NCBI RefSeq assembly: GCF_016902345.1
Contig: NZ_JACJLR010000004.1
Location: 1 to 64,000 of the forward strand
DNA: 64,000 bases
Direction of reading: 5' to 3'
Source: Mediterraneibacter glycyrrhizinilyticus
GTDB taxonomy: Bacteria > Bacillota > Clostridia > Lachnospirales > Lachnospiraceae
The notes beneath the pieces are model-generated. The model saw only the letters and a list, made by a program, of their open reading frames with translations. It was not told the origin of the DNA and ran no database searches. A program made the translations under genes and the position numbers. Of this stretch, positions 6,372-16,769 are shown one piece after another; position 1 is the stretch's first letter; every line of letters starts with the position of its first letter.

Positions 6372-8591
6372 CTACTCTTCCGCTTCCTCATCCTCGCTGA
6401 CGAACGCCTGCCTGCCGTTCTCCACCGCATCCGGATCCTCCGGCAGTTCTGTCAGCGTGCCTTCCCGGTATTCATAGGTCTTTGATGTCCGGAAGATGGT
6501 ATTGCTGGATCCGACCTGCGCCACCATCACGGTGTCTCCGTCGTTCAGCTCAGATTCCTGGAGATCCAGACGGGTATTGTTCAGGAATTTTGTCGTCTGT
6601 TTCTCTCCATTGATGTAGACCTTGCTCTGCTTTGTAAAGTTATCCCCGTACACACTGTACGTGCCGTCGGACTGCGCCACAAGATCTGTGATATGGGCGT
6701 CCTTCACTCCCATCACCATATGTCCCTCCGTGATCGGCGCGCCGCTCTCCTCGTAGACATACTGTTCGCCGTACATGATATCGTACTGCAGCAGCTCCAG
6801 ATCCGCCAGATAATCCTTGGACTGACGTCTCTGCTGGTGGTAGTTAAATACGGTTCCCGAATGGATATCCAGCCGCTCAAACACGTCCGCCATGATCTGA
6901 TATGCCGCAAGGTTGCTGTCCTTCTTCTCCAGTCCGATGTTGTCCCAGATCACATAGTTCGTATTGTAGAGATACCTGCTCTTTAAGTCTTTTGCCTCCA
7001 GGTCCATGGTCGGCAGATGGTCCCCGTAAAATACGATGACGGACGGTTCCTCTCTGGACTCTACCGCCTCGATCAGCTGGCCCACGAACTTATCCATCTC
7101 ATGCACTTCGTTTACATAATATTCCCAGGCATTGCGCTTTCCTTCGTCCTCCACGCCGCTGACGATGATCTCCGGATTCTCAAGTGTGGGCTCCGTCGGG
7201 TAATCCCCATGTCCCTGCACACTGATCGTAAACACAAAATCCTGGCCTTCCGTCGTATCCATAGACTCCATGATGTTCGGCACAAGAATATCGTCTGTCG
7301 CCCATCCCTTTGGCGTCGTCTGGAGGATGTTCATAAACTCCTTGCTGGTGTAATGGTCAAATCCCATGTTGTTGAACACCTGAGCACGGCTGTAGAAGTT
7401 GCCGCCGTTATTGTGCAGAGCTTCCGCCCCGTATCCCAGGCTGGTCAGCGCAGTCGCCGCGCTCTCCAGCACATTGGTCTTTGCATAAGTCTTATACGGA
7501 TACTCTCCCGGTCCGAAGAAACGCATGCTCATCCCGGTCAGCACCTCAAACTCCGTATTCGCCGTTCCGGCTCCCACCGACGGAACCTTGAAGTATCCCG
7601 TTGAATATTCACTGAACAGTTTCCTCAAATTCGGGATCGGATCCTCTGAAAAGCGGAGCCACTCCACCTCCGTGGGGTCAAAGAAAGACTCCAGCTGCAC
7701 AAAGACGATATTCGGCAGCTCTTCCTGGGTCCTTCCTGTTTCATTCTTTGTGATCTCGCCGTCATTGCTGATCTGCGCCATCATTTCCTCGCTGTACCCG
7801 GAGGGCTCATTGATCCCGGTATTGAACAGGCTCGCCGAGAAGCAGTACGGAAAGCCGTAATCTTCATACGCAAACGCGATATTTCCGAAATAGTTCGAAA
7901 TCACCCTTCTGTCTACCGCCACATTCGTCAGCACGATGCAGAGTGCGAATGATGCCGCCACGCCGCCCAGGGCAATGACCCGGTGCATCTTTCCGGTAAA
8001 CTGTCCGCCGCGCCGCCACATGGATACGATCCACAGGATCAGCGCCACCACTCCGATGATGATCATCACCAGCTCAAAGGTGTTAAAGTAATTGTTCGTC
8101 AGCTCTACCGCATCCGAGAGCACTTTCAGGTCCTGCGCGTTGAACGGAGTCACCCTCTTTGTAAGAAGGTATCCGTTGCACGTTCCCAGGAACAGCCAGA
8201 ACACACTCAGCAGGATCCTGACGAATGTCCTCCTGCGCACAAGATACACGATAGAAAATGTAGCGAATATCAGAAACGCATTGTACAGAAATACCAGCGG
8301 CGTTCCCACCATGTAGTCCCATGCCTCAAAAAACGAAAGCCTGGATACCACTTCTATAAGAAAATTGATAACGCATGCGAGCAGGAAATGGAGTGGAAGT
8401 GACAGCCGGTTCACCCATTTATAAACCGGCTGCATCTTGCGCGCAAACTCACTGTTCCGTCGCTCTTCAAGAATCCTCTGGCGGCGTTCCTTCTTCTCTT
8501 TAAAGTGTCTTTTTATATCTTCTTTCTTCAGATTTCTGACTTTGACAAAAAATCCTTTGATATCAGGTTTTCTGATATGAATGCGTTTCAT
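6372..8591 (-). CDS. LTA synthase family sulfatase, phosphoglycerol transferase
   Basis: 739 residues. A basic cytoplasmic tail is followed by five hydrophobic segments (about residues 65-250) and an extracellular sulfatase/alkaline-phosphatase-fold domain (about 290-600). The catalytic threonine is in VGAGTANTEFEVLTG, and the metal site shows VFYGDHLPT and VQGHGDYP. The family moves glycerol-phosphate units from phosphatidylglycerol to lipoteichoic acid or glycans. The C-terminal 120 residues form an extra domain that resembles an IPT/TIG-type beta sandwich (YSVYGDNFTKQSKVYINGE) and then an acidic tail. This is an addition compared with the roughly 650-residue LtaS. Exact glycan substrate is unknown. 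Confidence 0.88.
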   Translation of the reverse strand: MKRIHIRKPDIKGFFVKVRNLKKEDIKRHFKEKKERRQRILEERRNSEFARKMQPVYKWVNRLSLPLHFLLACVINFLIEVVSRLSFFEAWDYMVGTPLVFLYNAFLIFATFSIVYLVRRRTFVRILLSVFWLFLGTCNGYLLTKRVTPFNAQDLKVLSDAVELTNNYFNTFELVMIIIGVVALILWIVSMWRRGGQFTGKMHRVIALGGVAASFALCIVLTNVAVDRRVISNYFGNIAFAYEDYGFPYCFSASLFNTGINEPSGYSEEMMAQISNDGEITKNETGRTQEELPNIVFVQLESFFDPTEVEWLRFSEDPIPNLRKLFSEYSTGYFKVPSVGAGTANTEFEVLTGMSMRFFGPGEYPYKTYAKTNVLESAATALTSLGYGAEALHNNGGNFYSRAQVFNNMGFDHYTSKEFMNILQTTPKGWATDDILVPNIMESMDTTEGQDFVFTISVQGHGDYPTEPTLENPEIIVSGVEDEGKRNAWEYYVNEVHEMDKFVGQLIEAVESREEPSVIVFYGDHLPTMDLEAKDLKSRYLYNTNYVIWDNIGLEKKDSNLAAYQIMADVFERLDIHSGTVFNYHQQRRQSKDYLADLELLQYDIMYGEQYVYEESGAPITEGHMVMGVKDAHITDLVAQSDGTYSVYGDNFTKQSKVYINGEKQTTKFLNNTRLDLQESELNDGDTVMVAQVGSSNTIFRTSKTYEYREGTLTELPEDPDAVENGRQAFVSEDEEAEE

Positions 8592-8619
8592 TTATAACCT
8601 CTTTTCTAAACTGCAGGGC

Positions 8620-11268
8620 TTATTTTTCAAGCCCTGCCATCCTCTCTTTTACCTGAGCGAGCATCTGGGTATATTTCTCCAGTTTCCCGCGCTCCTCCTG
8701 GACTTTCGCCTCAGGAGCCTTGCTCACGAATTTTTCGTTTGCGAGCATCCCCTCTGCCCGCCTGATCTCTTTTGTCAGTCTCTCTTCTTCCTTCTTCAGC
8801 CTCTCGCGCTCCTGCTCCAGGTCGACCAGTTCTTCCATCGGCAGATATACCACCGCGTCCGGTACGACCACAGAGACCGCGCTGTCGTCCACGCCCTGTT
8901 TTGTCTCACTGATGATGATGTCGTTCGCCATCATCAGCGGCATCACAGACTCTTTCATACCGCTGATGCCTTCACTGATCTCCTGTTCTTTGCAGACAAT
9001 ATATACGTTTGTCTTCCTGCTGTTCGGCACATCCATCTCGGAACGGGTATTGCGGATTCCTCTTGTGATGGCTTTCACATGCTCCATCACATTCTCATCA
9101 GCCGGGAAGTTCCACTCGTCCTTATATTCCGGCCAGGAAGACATCATCAGGGACTCTTCTTCCGGCACCAGGGCGCTGTAGATCTCCTCTGTGATGAACG
9201 GCATAAACGGGTGCAGGAGCTTGAGCGCCTGTCCCAGCACCGTCTTCAGTACCCAGAGCACGCAGTCCGCGGAAGCCTTGTCTTCCTCTGCATGGTAAAT
9301 GCGGTACTTCGCAAGTTCCACGTACCAGTCGCAGAACTCATCCCAGATAAAGTCATAGACTTTCTGCACTGCGATCCCCAGCTCGAATTTATCCATGTTC
9401 TCCGTCACGTCTTTTGCCAGCGTGTTCACTCTGGAGAGGATCCATTTATCCGCCGCCTTGAACAGGCTGTGATCCGGCTCGCTGACCGTCTCATCCTTCA
9501 TATTCATGAGGATAAAGCGCGACGCGTTCCATACCTTATTGGCAAAGTTACGGCTCGCCTCCACTCTCTCATTGTAGAAGCGCATGTCATTTCCAGGAGC
9601 GTTTCCGGTGACAAGAGTAAGTCTCAGCGCATCCGCGCCGTATTTATCAATGATATCCAGCGGATCGATCCCGTTTCCAAGGGACTTGCTCATCTTCCGT
9701 CCCTGGGAATCTCTCACCAGTCCATGGATCAGCACGGTGTGGAACGGCGATTTTCCGGTGTGCTCATATCCGGAGAATACCATACGGATCACCCAGAAGA
9801 AAATGATATCATATCCCGTCACGAGCACATCCGTGGGGTAGAAGTAATCATAGTCTTCCGTATGCTCCGGCCATCCCAGTGTGGAGAACGGCCACAGCGC
9901 AGAGGAGAACCAGGTATCCAGTGTGTCCTCATCCTGTGTAAAATGTGTGCATCCGCAGTGCGGGCATTTTTCCGGAACACCTTTTGAGACAACCACCTCG
10001 CCGCACTCGTCGCAGTAGTATGCCGGGATCCTGTGTCCCCACCAGATCTGGCGGGAGATGCACCAGTCTTTAATGTTCTCCAGCCAGTGCAGGTAGATCT
10101 TGTTGAACCGCTCCGGAACGAACTTAAGCTCGCCTTTTTCCAGCGCCGCGATCGCCGGTTTTGCCAGTTCCTCCATCTTTACGAACCACTGCTGTTTGAT
10201 CAGCGGCTCCACTGTAGTGCCGCACCTGTCATGGGTTCCCACCGCATGCATATGGGGAACGACTTTCACCAGATATCCCTGCTCCTCCAGATCTTTCACG
10301 ATTGCCTTTCTCGCCTCATAGCGTTCCATACCTGCGTATTTCCCGCCGTTCTCATTGATCGTGGCGTCGTCGTTCATGATGTTGATCTCTTCCAGATTGT
10401 GGCGTTTTCCAACCTCAAAGTCATTCGGGTCGTGAGCCGGCGTGATCTTAACCGCTCCGGTCCCGAACTCTTTGTCTACATAGTAATCCGCAACGATCGG
10501 GATCTCTCTTCCCACCAGCGGAAGGATCACGTTCTTTCCAATGATATCCTGGTATCTCTCGTCATCCGGATGTACCGCGATCGCAGTATCTCCCAGCATG
10601 GTCTCCGGACGGGTCGTCGCGATCTCAAGGAAACGGTCCGTTCCCACGATCGGATACTTGATATGCCAGAAATGTCCTTCCTGATCTTCGTGCTCAACCT
10701 CTGCGTCGGAAAGAGAAGTCTTACACTTCGGACACCAGTTGATGATCCTGGATCCTTTGTAAATATATCCCTTCTCATATAATTTAATGAACACTTCTTC
10801 AACAGCCTTGGAACATCCTTCGTCCATAGTGAAGCGCTCTCTGTCCCAGTCACAGGATACGCCCAGCTTTTTCAGCTGCGACTCGATCGTCCCGGCATAC
10901 TCTTCCTTCCACTGCCAGGTTCTCTTTAAGAAGCCCTCGCGTCCCAGTTCCTTTTTGTCGATCCCCTCTTCTTTCAGCTGGTTTGTCACCTTAACCTCTG
11001 TGGAGATCGCCGCATGATCCGTTCCGGGAACCCAGAGCGCATTGTACCCTTCCATCCTCTTGTAGCGGATCAGGATATCCTGCAGCGTATTGTCCAGGGC
11101 GTGGCCCATGTGAAGTTTTCCCGTGATATTCGGAGGCGGCATGACCGTTGTGAACGGCTTTCTGCTCCGGTCTGTCTCGGCGTGGAAATACTTGTTCTCA
11201 CACCATTTGTCATATAATTTCTTTTCAATCTTCTTCGGATCATAAGTCTTTTCCAGTTCTCTGCTCAT
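8620..11268 (-). CDS. valS: Valyl-tRNA synthetase
   Basis: Class I aminoacyl-tRNA synthetase of about 882 residues that charges tRNA-Val and edits mischarged threonine. The HIGH motif is [13 protein letters not shown] (near residue 46) and the KMSKS motif [11 protein letters not shown] (near 524). A zinc-type CPKC/CPHC knuckle is seen, and the C-terminal coiled-coil arm typical of ValRS occupies about the last 70 residues. The ATG at 11268 is preceded by AAGGAGG at ideal spacing; an upstream in-frame start at 11292 lacks one. Expression is expected to be controlled by the T-box leader upstream. Confidence 0.97.
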   Translation of the reverse strand: MSRELEKTYDPKKIEKKLYDKWCENKYFHAETDRSRKPFTTVMPPPNITGKLHMGHALDNTLQDILIRYKRMEGYNALWVPGTDHAAISTEVKVTNQLKEEGIDKKELGREGFLKRTWQWKEEYAGTIESQLKKLGVSCDWDRERFTMDEGCSKAVEEVFIKLYEKGYIYKGSRIINWCPKCKTSLSDAEVEHEDQEGHFWHIKYPIVGTDRFLEIATTRPETMLGDTAIAVHPDDERYQDIIGKNVILPLVGREIPIVADYYVDKEFGTGAVKITPAHDPNDFEVGKRHNLEEINIMNDDATINENGGKYAGMERYEARKAIVKDLEEQGYLVKVVPHMHAVGTHDRCGTTVEPLIKQQWFVKMEELAKPAIAALEKGELKFVPERFNKIYLHWLENIKDWCISRQIWWGHRIPAYYCDECGEVVVSKGVPEKCPHCGCTHFTQDEDTLDTWFSSALWPFSTLGWPEHTEDYDYFYPTDVLVTGYDIIFFWVIRMVFSGYEHTGKSPFHTVLIHGLVRDSQGRKMSKSLGNGIDPLDIIDKYGADALRLTLVTGNAPGNDMRFYNERVEASRNFANKVWNASRFILMNMKDETVSEPDHSLFKAADKWILSRVNTLAKDVTENMDKFELGIAVQKVYDFIWDEFCDWYVELAKYRIYHAEEDKASADCVLWVLKTVLGQALKLLHPFMPFITEEIYSALVPEEESLMMSSWPEYKDEWNFPADENVMEHVKAITRGIRNTRSEMDVPNSRKTNVYIVCKEQEISEGISGMKESVMPLMMANDIIISETKQGVDDSAVSVVVPDAVVYLPMEELVDLEQERERLKKEEERLTKEIRRAEGMLANEKFVSKAPEAKVQEERGKLEKYTQMLAQVKERMAGLEK

Positions 11269-11380
11269 TGTTTCCTCCTTGTTCGCCCTCATAAGTTTTT
11301 ACTGTCACTCTGCAGGCATCCGGCATCCCTGCCGCTTCCGCCACATCTGTGTTCACGGTTTTTTCACACTTTTCCCCAAA

Positions 11381-11735
11381 GAAAAAGCCCTTTACTTCTG
11401 TAAAGGGCGAAAATTCCGCGGTACCACCTTATTTCATGCATATGTTTTATAAAATAAAAAGCGCTGCGCTGCGCACTCTGCACTTCGAACAACGCGCTGC
11501 TGACACATACGCATCTCTCCTGTCCTGTAACGTGGACTACTACGGGATATCCTATCTTCCGGAACCAACTCCGCCTGATCTTTTCACTTGAGTCTGCCCC
11601 ATCTTTTCAGATATCCGGTTCAGAAGCTACCTTCCATCATCCTTTTCCCGGACCGCCTCCCAGCCGGAATCTCTCCGGGCAGTCCTCTCTGCGGGCAGTG
11701 ATCATGTACTCCTCTTCCTCAGCACCTTTTACGAA
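11381..11735 (-). promoter_or_regulatory. T-box riboswitch leader of valS
   Basis: On the minus strand the conserved T-box AAGGTGGTACCGCGGAA lies at 11414-11430. It is followed by a terminator stem GCCCTTTAC / GTAAAGGGC (11387-11408) and TTTTTCTTT. The T-box can pair with the alternative antiterminator bulge when uncharged tRNA binds. The upstream part (about 11600-11725) folds as a stem I with an AGAGA-type motif. A GTA (valine) triplet within GAAGGTAGCTTC is a candidate specifier; its exact placement needs folding. The valS gene directly downstream fits tRNA-Val sensing. Confidence 0.93.
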
Positions 11736-11761
11736 TATGTTAACAAAAAATTAACTATCAA
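11732..11761 (-). promoter_or_regulatory. Promoter of the valS leader
   Basis: Minus-strand TTGATA (11756-11761) and TATTCG (11732-11737) are separated by 18 bases. This places transcription just in front of the T-box stem I. Confidence 0.5.
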
Positions 11762-11814
11762 TACTATAGACGTAAGATGCTGATTTGTCAAGATATTTAG
11801 ATAATCTTAAGAAG

Positions 11815-12573
11815 TCATCCCTCCTGCATATCCCGTATCATCTGAACGATATCATACCCGTAGTTCTCTCCCGTCGCCCAGCCGACTCCCTGCGGGTTTT
11901 CCTGCTGCCCCAGCCATTCTACATAGGGCGCCGCCCCCTTCTTCACATACTGGTAACGGTCATCCACACACTCCTGTTCCAGGGCGTCCGTTGTCGCATA
12001 CGCCTTGAGATGCTGGATCTGGGTTCTCACCCCGGTCCGTACATCCGGGTATGAGTTGCCGGGGACACCGCCGCCGGTGGTCCCGATCCCTGCAAAGTTA
12101 AACTGCTCTATGGACGCGTCTCCCCCATACTGGAGAAAGCCCGTCTCTTTCATGGTCTGAGCGAACGCCACCTCCGGACGGACGCCCTCCGCCTCAGCCT
12201 CCTCGTAATAAATCTGGCAGAATGTCTCAATGGAATCCGCGCCGCCCTCTGAGAGTTCCTCTGCCGGGTATATTTCACCGGAGTCATTGAAATAATCCAC
12301 CATCTCCTGCACCGTGATATCACTCTGCCCCATGATGGGATACCGCTCGTCTGAGTCAGAAGCATCCGCAGCTACCTCCTGCTTCTCGGCGTCCTTTTCT
12401 GCAGCTTCTTTTTCTGCGGCCGCGGCTTCCTTTCCATCCGCTTCATCCGCTGTTACGGCCTTTGCCGACTCTTTTCTGGTCTCCTCCTGTTCCGTAAACG
12501 CATCCGCAGCTCCCGCGAATGTCAGAGCCGCAACAAGAAATACTGCAAGTCCCGCTTCTATATATAATTTCAT
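11815..12573 (-). CDS. Secreted glucosaminidase-domain peptidoglycan hydrolase
   Basis: About 252 residues. It has an N-terminal hydrophobic signal or anchor (IEAGLAVFLVAALTFAGAADAF), an Ala/Glu/Lys-rich linker to about residue 90, then a glucosaminidase domain (family of endo-beta-N-acetylglucosaminidases). Visible motifs are EVAFAQTMKETGFL with the likely catalytic Glu, FNFAGIGTTGGG, and YVEWLGQQENPQGVGWATG. The ATG at 12573 has AAGGAAAG upstream; an in-frame TTG at 12627 would add a basic N-terminus without a good site. It likely trims peptidoglycan outside the membrane. Confidence 0.85.
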   Translation of the reverse strand: MKLYIEAGLAVFLVAALTFAGAADAFTEQEETRKESAKAVTADEADGKEAAAAEKEAAEKDAEKQEVAADASDSDERYPIMGQSDITVQEMVDYFNDSGEIYPAEELSEGGADSIETFCQIYYEEAEAEGVRPEVAFAQTMKETGFLQYGGDASIEQFNFAGIGTTGGGVPGNSYPDVRTGVRTQIQHLKAYATTDALEQECVDDRYQYVKKGAAPYVEWLGQQENPQGVGWATGENYGYDIVQMIRDMQEG

Positions 12574-12713
12574 TCTTTCCTTACTCTTTTTTGTCCTGTG
12601 ACTTCTCTTCAAAATCTTCCACTCCAAAAATCCCGTATCCTTCGTCCTTCTTTCTTAATATACAGTATATTCTCCACTTGTGCCACACATACTGTATATG
12701 GGTGATTTTATGA

Positions 12714-12945
12714 AACGGACAAAACTTTCTTTCCGGAGAATATCACGCCGCATCCGGCTCCCTTCTTCTCGGAAATCTGATCGGTACACTTGGCATTCCG
12801 GTTTTCTTCTATACTTATACAGGAATCCTCGGCAGAAACATTTTCGTGCTGGATATCGCGGTGTTCCTTGCCGCGGTACTGAGTGCTTTCGCCATCGCGT
12901 GGAAAACAAAGGATTCCCGCGCAGTCCGGCTTATTTTATATCAAA
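12714..12945 (+). pseudogene. Remnant of a DUF6512-type membrane protein
   Basis: Reading from 12735 in one plus frame gives GEYHAASGSLLLGNLIG, then IPVFFYTYTGILGRN and two hydrophobic helices. This matches the C-terminal half of DUF6512-type membrane proteins as I recall them (a GT-IPVFFYTYTGILG core). An in-frame TGA at 12711 cuts it from any start, and the frame runs into the neighbouring aldolase gene. The front half, a start codon and a proper end are missing, so it is a decayed fragment, on the strand opposite to its neighbours. Bases 12574-12713 otherwise hold nothing clear. Confidence 0.5.
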
Positions 12946-12960
12946 ATTTTTCATCCAATA

Positions 12961-13662
12961 TCAGAGATTCTCCTCCGGCTGTCCGTTCCGGCCCATATCC
13001 GCCGGATGTCTGCCTGTGAGTCCCATCTGTCTTCTGATCTCGTACAGTCTCTCAACCTGCGCGTCGCTGAACTCCTGCGGCCCGCCGATCTGCATTGTCT
13101 GATATAACAGGCGTGCATAGAACTCAACGGACTCCATCTTATGGTAAGCGGCGAGAAGGCTGTCGGAATAGGTCAGCGCCCCGTGGTTCTCAAGAAGAAC
13201 TGCATCAAAGTTCTGAAGATACGGTTCCACCGAGTCCGGAATCTCCATGGTCGACGGTGTGCCGTATTTTGCCAGCGGCACATATCCGAGCGCGATGACT
13301 GCCTCAGGCATGATCGGCTTTGTCAGCGGGATCCCTGCGATAGCGAATGTTGTAGCATACAGCGGGTGTGCATGGACAACAGCCCTGACATCCGGCCTTT
13401 TCTGATATACACGCATATGCATCTTGATCTCTGAAGATGGTCTGAACCCTTCGTTCGCCTCAAGAACGTTTCCGTTCTCATCCACTTTACAGATATATTC
13501 CGGTGTCATAAATCCTTTGCTGACACCTGTGGGCGTACATAAAAACTCATGATCATTGAGTTTTACAGAAAAGTTACCGTCATTTGCCGCAACCATCCCG
13601 CGGTTGTAAACCCTTTTTCCGATCTCACACATCTCTTTTTTGATTTCATATTCGTTCTGCAT
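12961..13662 (-). CDS. fucA: Class II aldolase, L-fuculose/L-rhamnulose phosphate type
   Basis: 233 residues. It is a zinc-dependent aldolase of the FucA/AraD/adducin family, which splits a ketose-1-phosphate to dihydroxyacetone phosphate and lactaldehyde. Motifs are AANDGNFSVKL, TPTGVSKG, the catalytic Glu in RPSSEIKMH, the zinc histidines in VHAHPLYAT, and a third in LLENHGALTYS. An AGGAGG site precedes the ATG. It is the last gene of the operon behind the isomerase and kinase. The symbol is by family; L-rhamnulose-1-phosphate is a possible substrate too, given the rhamnulokinase-like neighbour. Confidence 0.8.
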   Translation of the reverse strand: MQNEYEIKKEMCEIGKRVYNRGMVAANDGNFSVKLNDHEFLCTPTGVSKGFMTPEYICKVDENGNVLEANEGFRPSSEIKMHMRVYQKRPDVRAVVHAHPLYATTFAIAGIPLTKPIMPEAVIALGYVPLAKYGTPSTMEIPDSVEPYLQNFDAVLLENHGALTYSDSLLAAYHKMESVEFYARLLYQTMQIGGPQEFSDAQVERLYEIRRQMGLTGRHPADMGRNGQPEENL

Positions 13663-13736
13663 TTTTCTCCTCCTTGGCTTTTCGTCAATCTATTTTGTTT
13701 TTTGATATTTCTGTTTGAATGTTACCACACAATACT

Positions 13737-15155
13737 CTATCTTGTCACGACATCGACCGGCACATTGAAGATCTTAGCAGCTTTCAGGATCGTATCAATA
13801 TGTCTTCCTGCCGCCGCCGCAAAGTGATGGGTGGGACCGCACTCACTCCAGCGGTTCACAAACTCTCTTGCGCCGCAGGTAAATCTTGTCCTCATGTTCG
13901 TATCGCCGAAGGAGAGAATCGGTCCTTCCTCATTGACCCCCTCTGCCACAATGAACTTGAAGTGTCCTTCTCCATCCTGTGTGATCGCAAGATAGGTGAC
14001 CGGTCCTGTATATGGATAGAACTGAGTCAGGTAACCGCCTCCTGTCTTTCCGTGGAACACGTTCACGATCTTCATGGTCGGTTTCTTTTCGGAGATATCA
14101 GCATCTCCGGAGCCGCTGTGTCCGATGATCGCGATGTCATCATTAAAGTCGATGGAATACATCTCCGCCAGCTGTCCGGTTCCGGAGATGGTCTTTAAGA
14201 TGCTCATCGCCATCGCCACTTTCATGTCTCCCTCTACCGCGCACGCCGTCCCCTGTTTGATCAGCATGGAAAATGCAGGGATGAGCATACTGTCAAGGAC
14301 TCCTGCCTTGCCCTGTGCGAATCCGTCATAGTGGGATGCGATCAGGCCCAGTTTCTCATCCTTCACCCACTGTTCAAAAGCGACAACATATCTTGCCATC
14401 TCCCAGACTTCCTCGATGCTCCCTCCGCCTTCGATCTCGAAAGTATCAAGGATATCCTGCGCTTTCGCGCGGATCACTTCCTCGTCTGTGATGTCGTCAG
14501 CGATCGCCCACATCTTCTCCCAGTCAAACTGTTTTGTATACAGGTGCATCCTTCTGTAGAGGTTGGACTCGTCGATATAGAGGTCCATCATCCCCGGGTA
14601 CGGTCTTCCGATCTGTGCGATATTTGTATCGCGGAATCTTCTCCTTACCTGCGCCGCCCGGCACCAGTCCTCGATCTCCACCTGCACGACCGGGTCGCCG
14701 CCCTCGGCAACGCCTGTGATGACTGCATGTCTCTTTCCGTATCTCTCAAGATCCGCCACCATCTCTCCGACAGCTCCGCACGCATATCCCTCGCCCAGCC
14801 AGGCAGCGATATCCGCATTGTCATAATCCAGCGCTTTCAGCTTCTGGATATTGACAAGGACAACCGGGACGTCCAGGTCTTTTACTGCCGGAAGCATGTT
14901 GTAGGACGTCGCATAAGTGAGCAGCTGCATGATCACCAGATCCACATCCGCCGCGCGGAATCGGTCCCCCGCCTCCTGGGACTGCTCTTTCGTTGTCACC
15001 ATTCCTCCGTCGATGATCTCCACCGTATCCGGGATCATCTTTTTAAACGCCTCATACTGAGACTCGAATTCCGGTACCAGCGACGGAAACTGGGGCAGAT
15101 ATGCGCCCAATGCGATTGAAAAGACGCCAATCCTCGCTTTTGTTTCAACTAACAT
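13737..15155 (-). CDS. L-fucose/L-arabinose isomerase family protein
   Basis: 472 residues of the FucI/AraA-type ketol isomerase superfamily (aldose to ketose, Mn-dependent). Features include IGVFSIALGAYLPQFPSL at the N-terminus, MQLLTYATSYNMLPA, VEGDMKVAMAMSILK, and HSGSGDADISEKKP. The C-terminal ECGPTHHFAAAAGRH stretch carries likely metal or substrate histidines. It is not the RhaA family usually paired with rhamnulokinase, so the pathway sugar is open (fucose, rhamnose or a related 6-deoxyhexose). A strong AGGAGG precedes the ATG. It sits 99 bases behind rhaB and 74 ahead of the aldolase. Confidence 0.8.
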   Translation of the reverse strand: MLVETKARIGVFSIALGAYLPQFPSLVPEFESQYEAFKKMIPDTVEIIDGGMVTTKEQSQEAGDRFRAADVDLVIMQLLTYATSYNMLPAVKDLDVPVVLVNIQKLKALDYDNADIAAWLGEGYACGAVGEMVADLERYGKRHAVITGVAEGGDPVVQVEIEDWCRAAQVRRRFRDTNIAQIGRPYPGMMDLYIDESNLYRRMHLYTKQFDWEKMWAIADDITDEEVIRAKAQDILDTFEIEGGGSIEEVWEMARYVVAFEQWVKDEKLGLIASHYDGFAQGKAGVLDSMLIPAFSMLIKQGTACAVEGDMKVAMAMSILKTISGTGQLAEMYSIDFNDDIAIIGHSGSGDADISEKKPTMKIVNVFHGKTGGGYLTQFYPYTGPVTYLAITQDGEGHFKFIVAEGVNEEGPILSFGDTNMRTRFTCGAREFVNRWSECGPTHHFAAAAGRHIDTILKAAKIFNVPVDVVTR

Positions 15156-15254
15156 CTTATATCCTCCTACATTTTATCTCTTTTTTCCAGGCGTACCAGC
15201 CCCTTCTGCCAAGAAGCCCTGTCTCTCCTGCCAGTGGGCCTCTCCCTTAAAAGC

Positions 15255-16649
15255 TCAGTAGATCCTCACATCAAATGAATCTCTCACGCAGGTCCTTGCC
15301 TCCGGCAGATCCCGGAACACGCCGTCATGAAGCATCTGGACCATGATATTTCCGATGGCAGTGGCCTCAGAAGGCCCTGCCGAGACTCTGCGCCCTGTAT
15401 ATTTCGCCGTGAGCCGGTTTAAGTATTCCGCGTTGGAACCGCCGCCCACAACATAGATCGTGTCGTATCTGTTTCCCGTGATCTGTTCGATCTCCTCCAC
15501 GGTATCTGCATAGCACTTTGCAAGGCTGTTGTAGATCACGGATGCGATCTCCCCGACAGTCTCAGGTACCTGCTGCCCGCTGTTTCTGCAGAACTCCTGC
15601 ACCGCCCTGATCATACTCTCCGGCGCCAGGAAGCAGTCGTCATTGCAGTCCACGATCGACGGGATTGTCTCTTTGGACGCCAGATCACAGATCTCTGCAA
15701 AAGAGAGATCCCGGTCAAACTCTTTTTTCACAGACTGGATCATCCACAGTCCCATGATATTTTTAATAAAACGGAACCTGTGATCATATCCGCCCTCGTT
15801 TGTAAAGTTTGCCTTCATGCTCTCCATCGAGCAGTCCGCCTCTTTCCGCTCGACTCCCATCAGGGACCAGGTCCCGGAACTGATATACAAAGCATTCTCA
15901 TCATTTGTGGGAACCGCCAGAACTGCGGATCCGGTATCGTGTGTCGCCGGAAGAACGACCGTACAGTCAAATCCCACTTCCTCCCGGATCTCTTCCGTAA
16001 AGTTCCCCACGACTGTTCCCGGCATGGAAACGGTCAGGAACATATCCCGGTTATATCCCAGCCGATCGATCAGTTCGTAATCCCAGTCATTGGTCTTCGT
16101 GCTGATGAGCTGTCCGGTGGTCGCCTCGGTATACTCATTCTTCTTTTTTCCTGTCAGAAGGAAGTGAAAATAATCCGGCATCATCAGTATGGTCTCTGCC
16201 TGCTCCAGATACTCCGGATGAGACTGTTTTACTGCCATGAGCTGATAGATCGTGTTAAACACCTGCTTCTGGATCCCTGTCCTGGCATACAGATCTTCCG
16301 GCGAGATCTTCTCATAGACTTTCTCATCCATCCCGTCGGTACGGCTGTCACGATACCCCACAGTCTCTCCCAGGATCCGATCCTCTTTATCAAGGAGGAT
16401 ATAATCAACGCCCCAGGTGTCGATGCCCATAGATACCGGAATCTTTCCAAGCTCTCTGCACTTTTTTAATCCGGTCCTGATCTCGCAGAAAAGCCGTTCT
16501 GTATCCCAGCAGAGAGTTCCGTTCCGGTTTTCCATTCCATTCGGAAAACGGTACACTTCTTCCAGCTGCATCTTCCCGTCTTTCATGGATGCAAGCATAT
16601 GCCGCCCGCTGGACGCCCCGATGTCAACAGCCAGATAGTACTTGTCCAT
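15255..16649 (-). CDS. rhaB: Rhamnulokinase-like FGGY carbohydrate kinase
   Basis: 464 residues, typical for RhaB. The FGGY-family phosphate-binding motif 1 is AVDIGASSGRHM. IDTWGVDYILLD, YRDSRTDGMDEKV and the C-terminal adenosine motif YVVGGGSNAEYLNRLTA follow. It phosphorylates a ketose at O-1 (L-rhamnulose or L-fuculose) to feed the downstream aldolase. GGAGG lies 8 bases before the ATG. A TATAAT sequence near 16680 in the upstream AT-rich stretch is the likely operon promoter. It is the first gene of a three-gene sugar operon. Confidence 0.88.
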   Translation of the reverse strand: MDKYYLAVDIGASSGRHMLASMKDGKMQLEEVYRFPNGMENRNGTLCWDTERLFCEIRTGLKKCRELGKIPVSMGIDTWGVDYILLDKEDRILGETVGYRDSRTDGMDEKVYEKISPEDLYARTGIQKQVFNTIYQLMAVKQSHPEYLEQAETILMMPDYFHFLLTGKKKNEYTEATTGQLISTKTNDWDYELIDRLGYNRDMFLTVSMPGTVVGNFTEEIREEVGFDCTVVLPATHDTGSAVLAVPTNDENALYISSGTWSLMGVERKEADCSMESMKANFTNEGGYDHRFRFIKNIMGLWMIQSVKKEFDRDLSFAEICDLASKETIPSIVDCNDDCFLAPESMIRAVQEFCRNSGQQVPETVGEIASVIYNSLAKCYADTVEEIEQITGNRYDTIYVVGGGSNAEYLNRLTAKYTGRRVSAGPSEATAIGNIMVQMLHDGVFRDLPEARTCVRDSFDVRIY

Positions 16650-16769
16650 CTCTTGCGCCTCCTTATGTTTTCTCTTTATAATGTTTATTATAATGATCCG
16701 GAAAGAGCAAAAAAAGGACGTGATTTATATAAAAATGGAACCTTATTTGCATTCTCATCCTGCACGTTA

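Noticed and set aside
8581-9987. Long plus-strand open frame (468 codons) opposite valS
   Set aside because: It is fully antisense to clear valS sequence, His/Leu/Arg-rich in the way of shadow frames, and has no ribosome site or domain.
12680-13102. Plus-strand open frame of 140 codons from 12680
   Set aside because: It is in the wrong frame relative to the recognisable DUF6512 remnant and runs into the aldolase gene.
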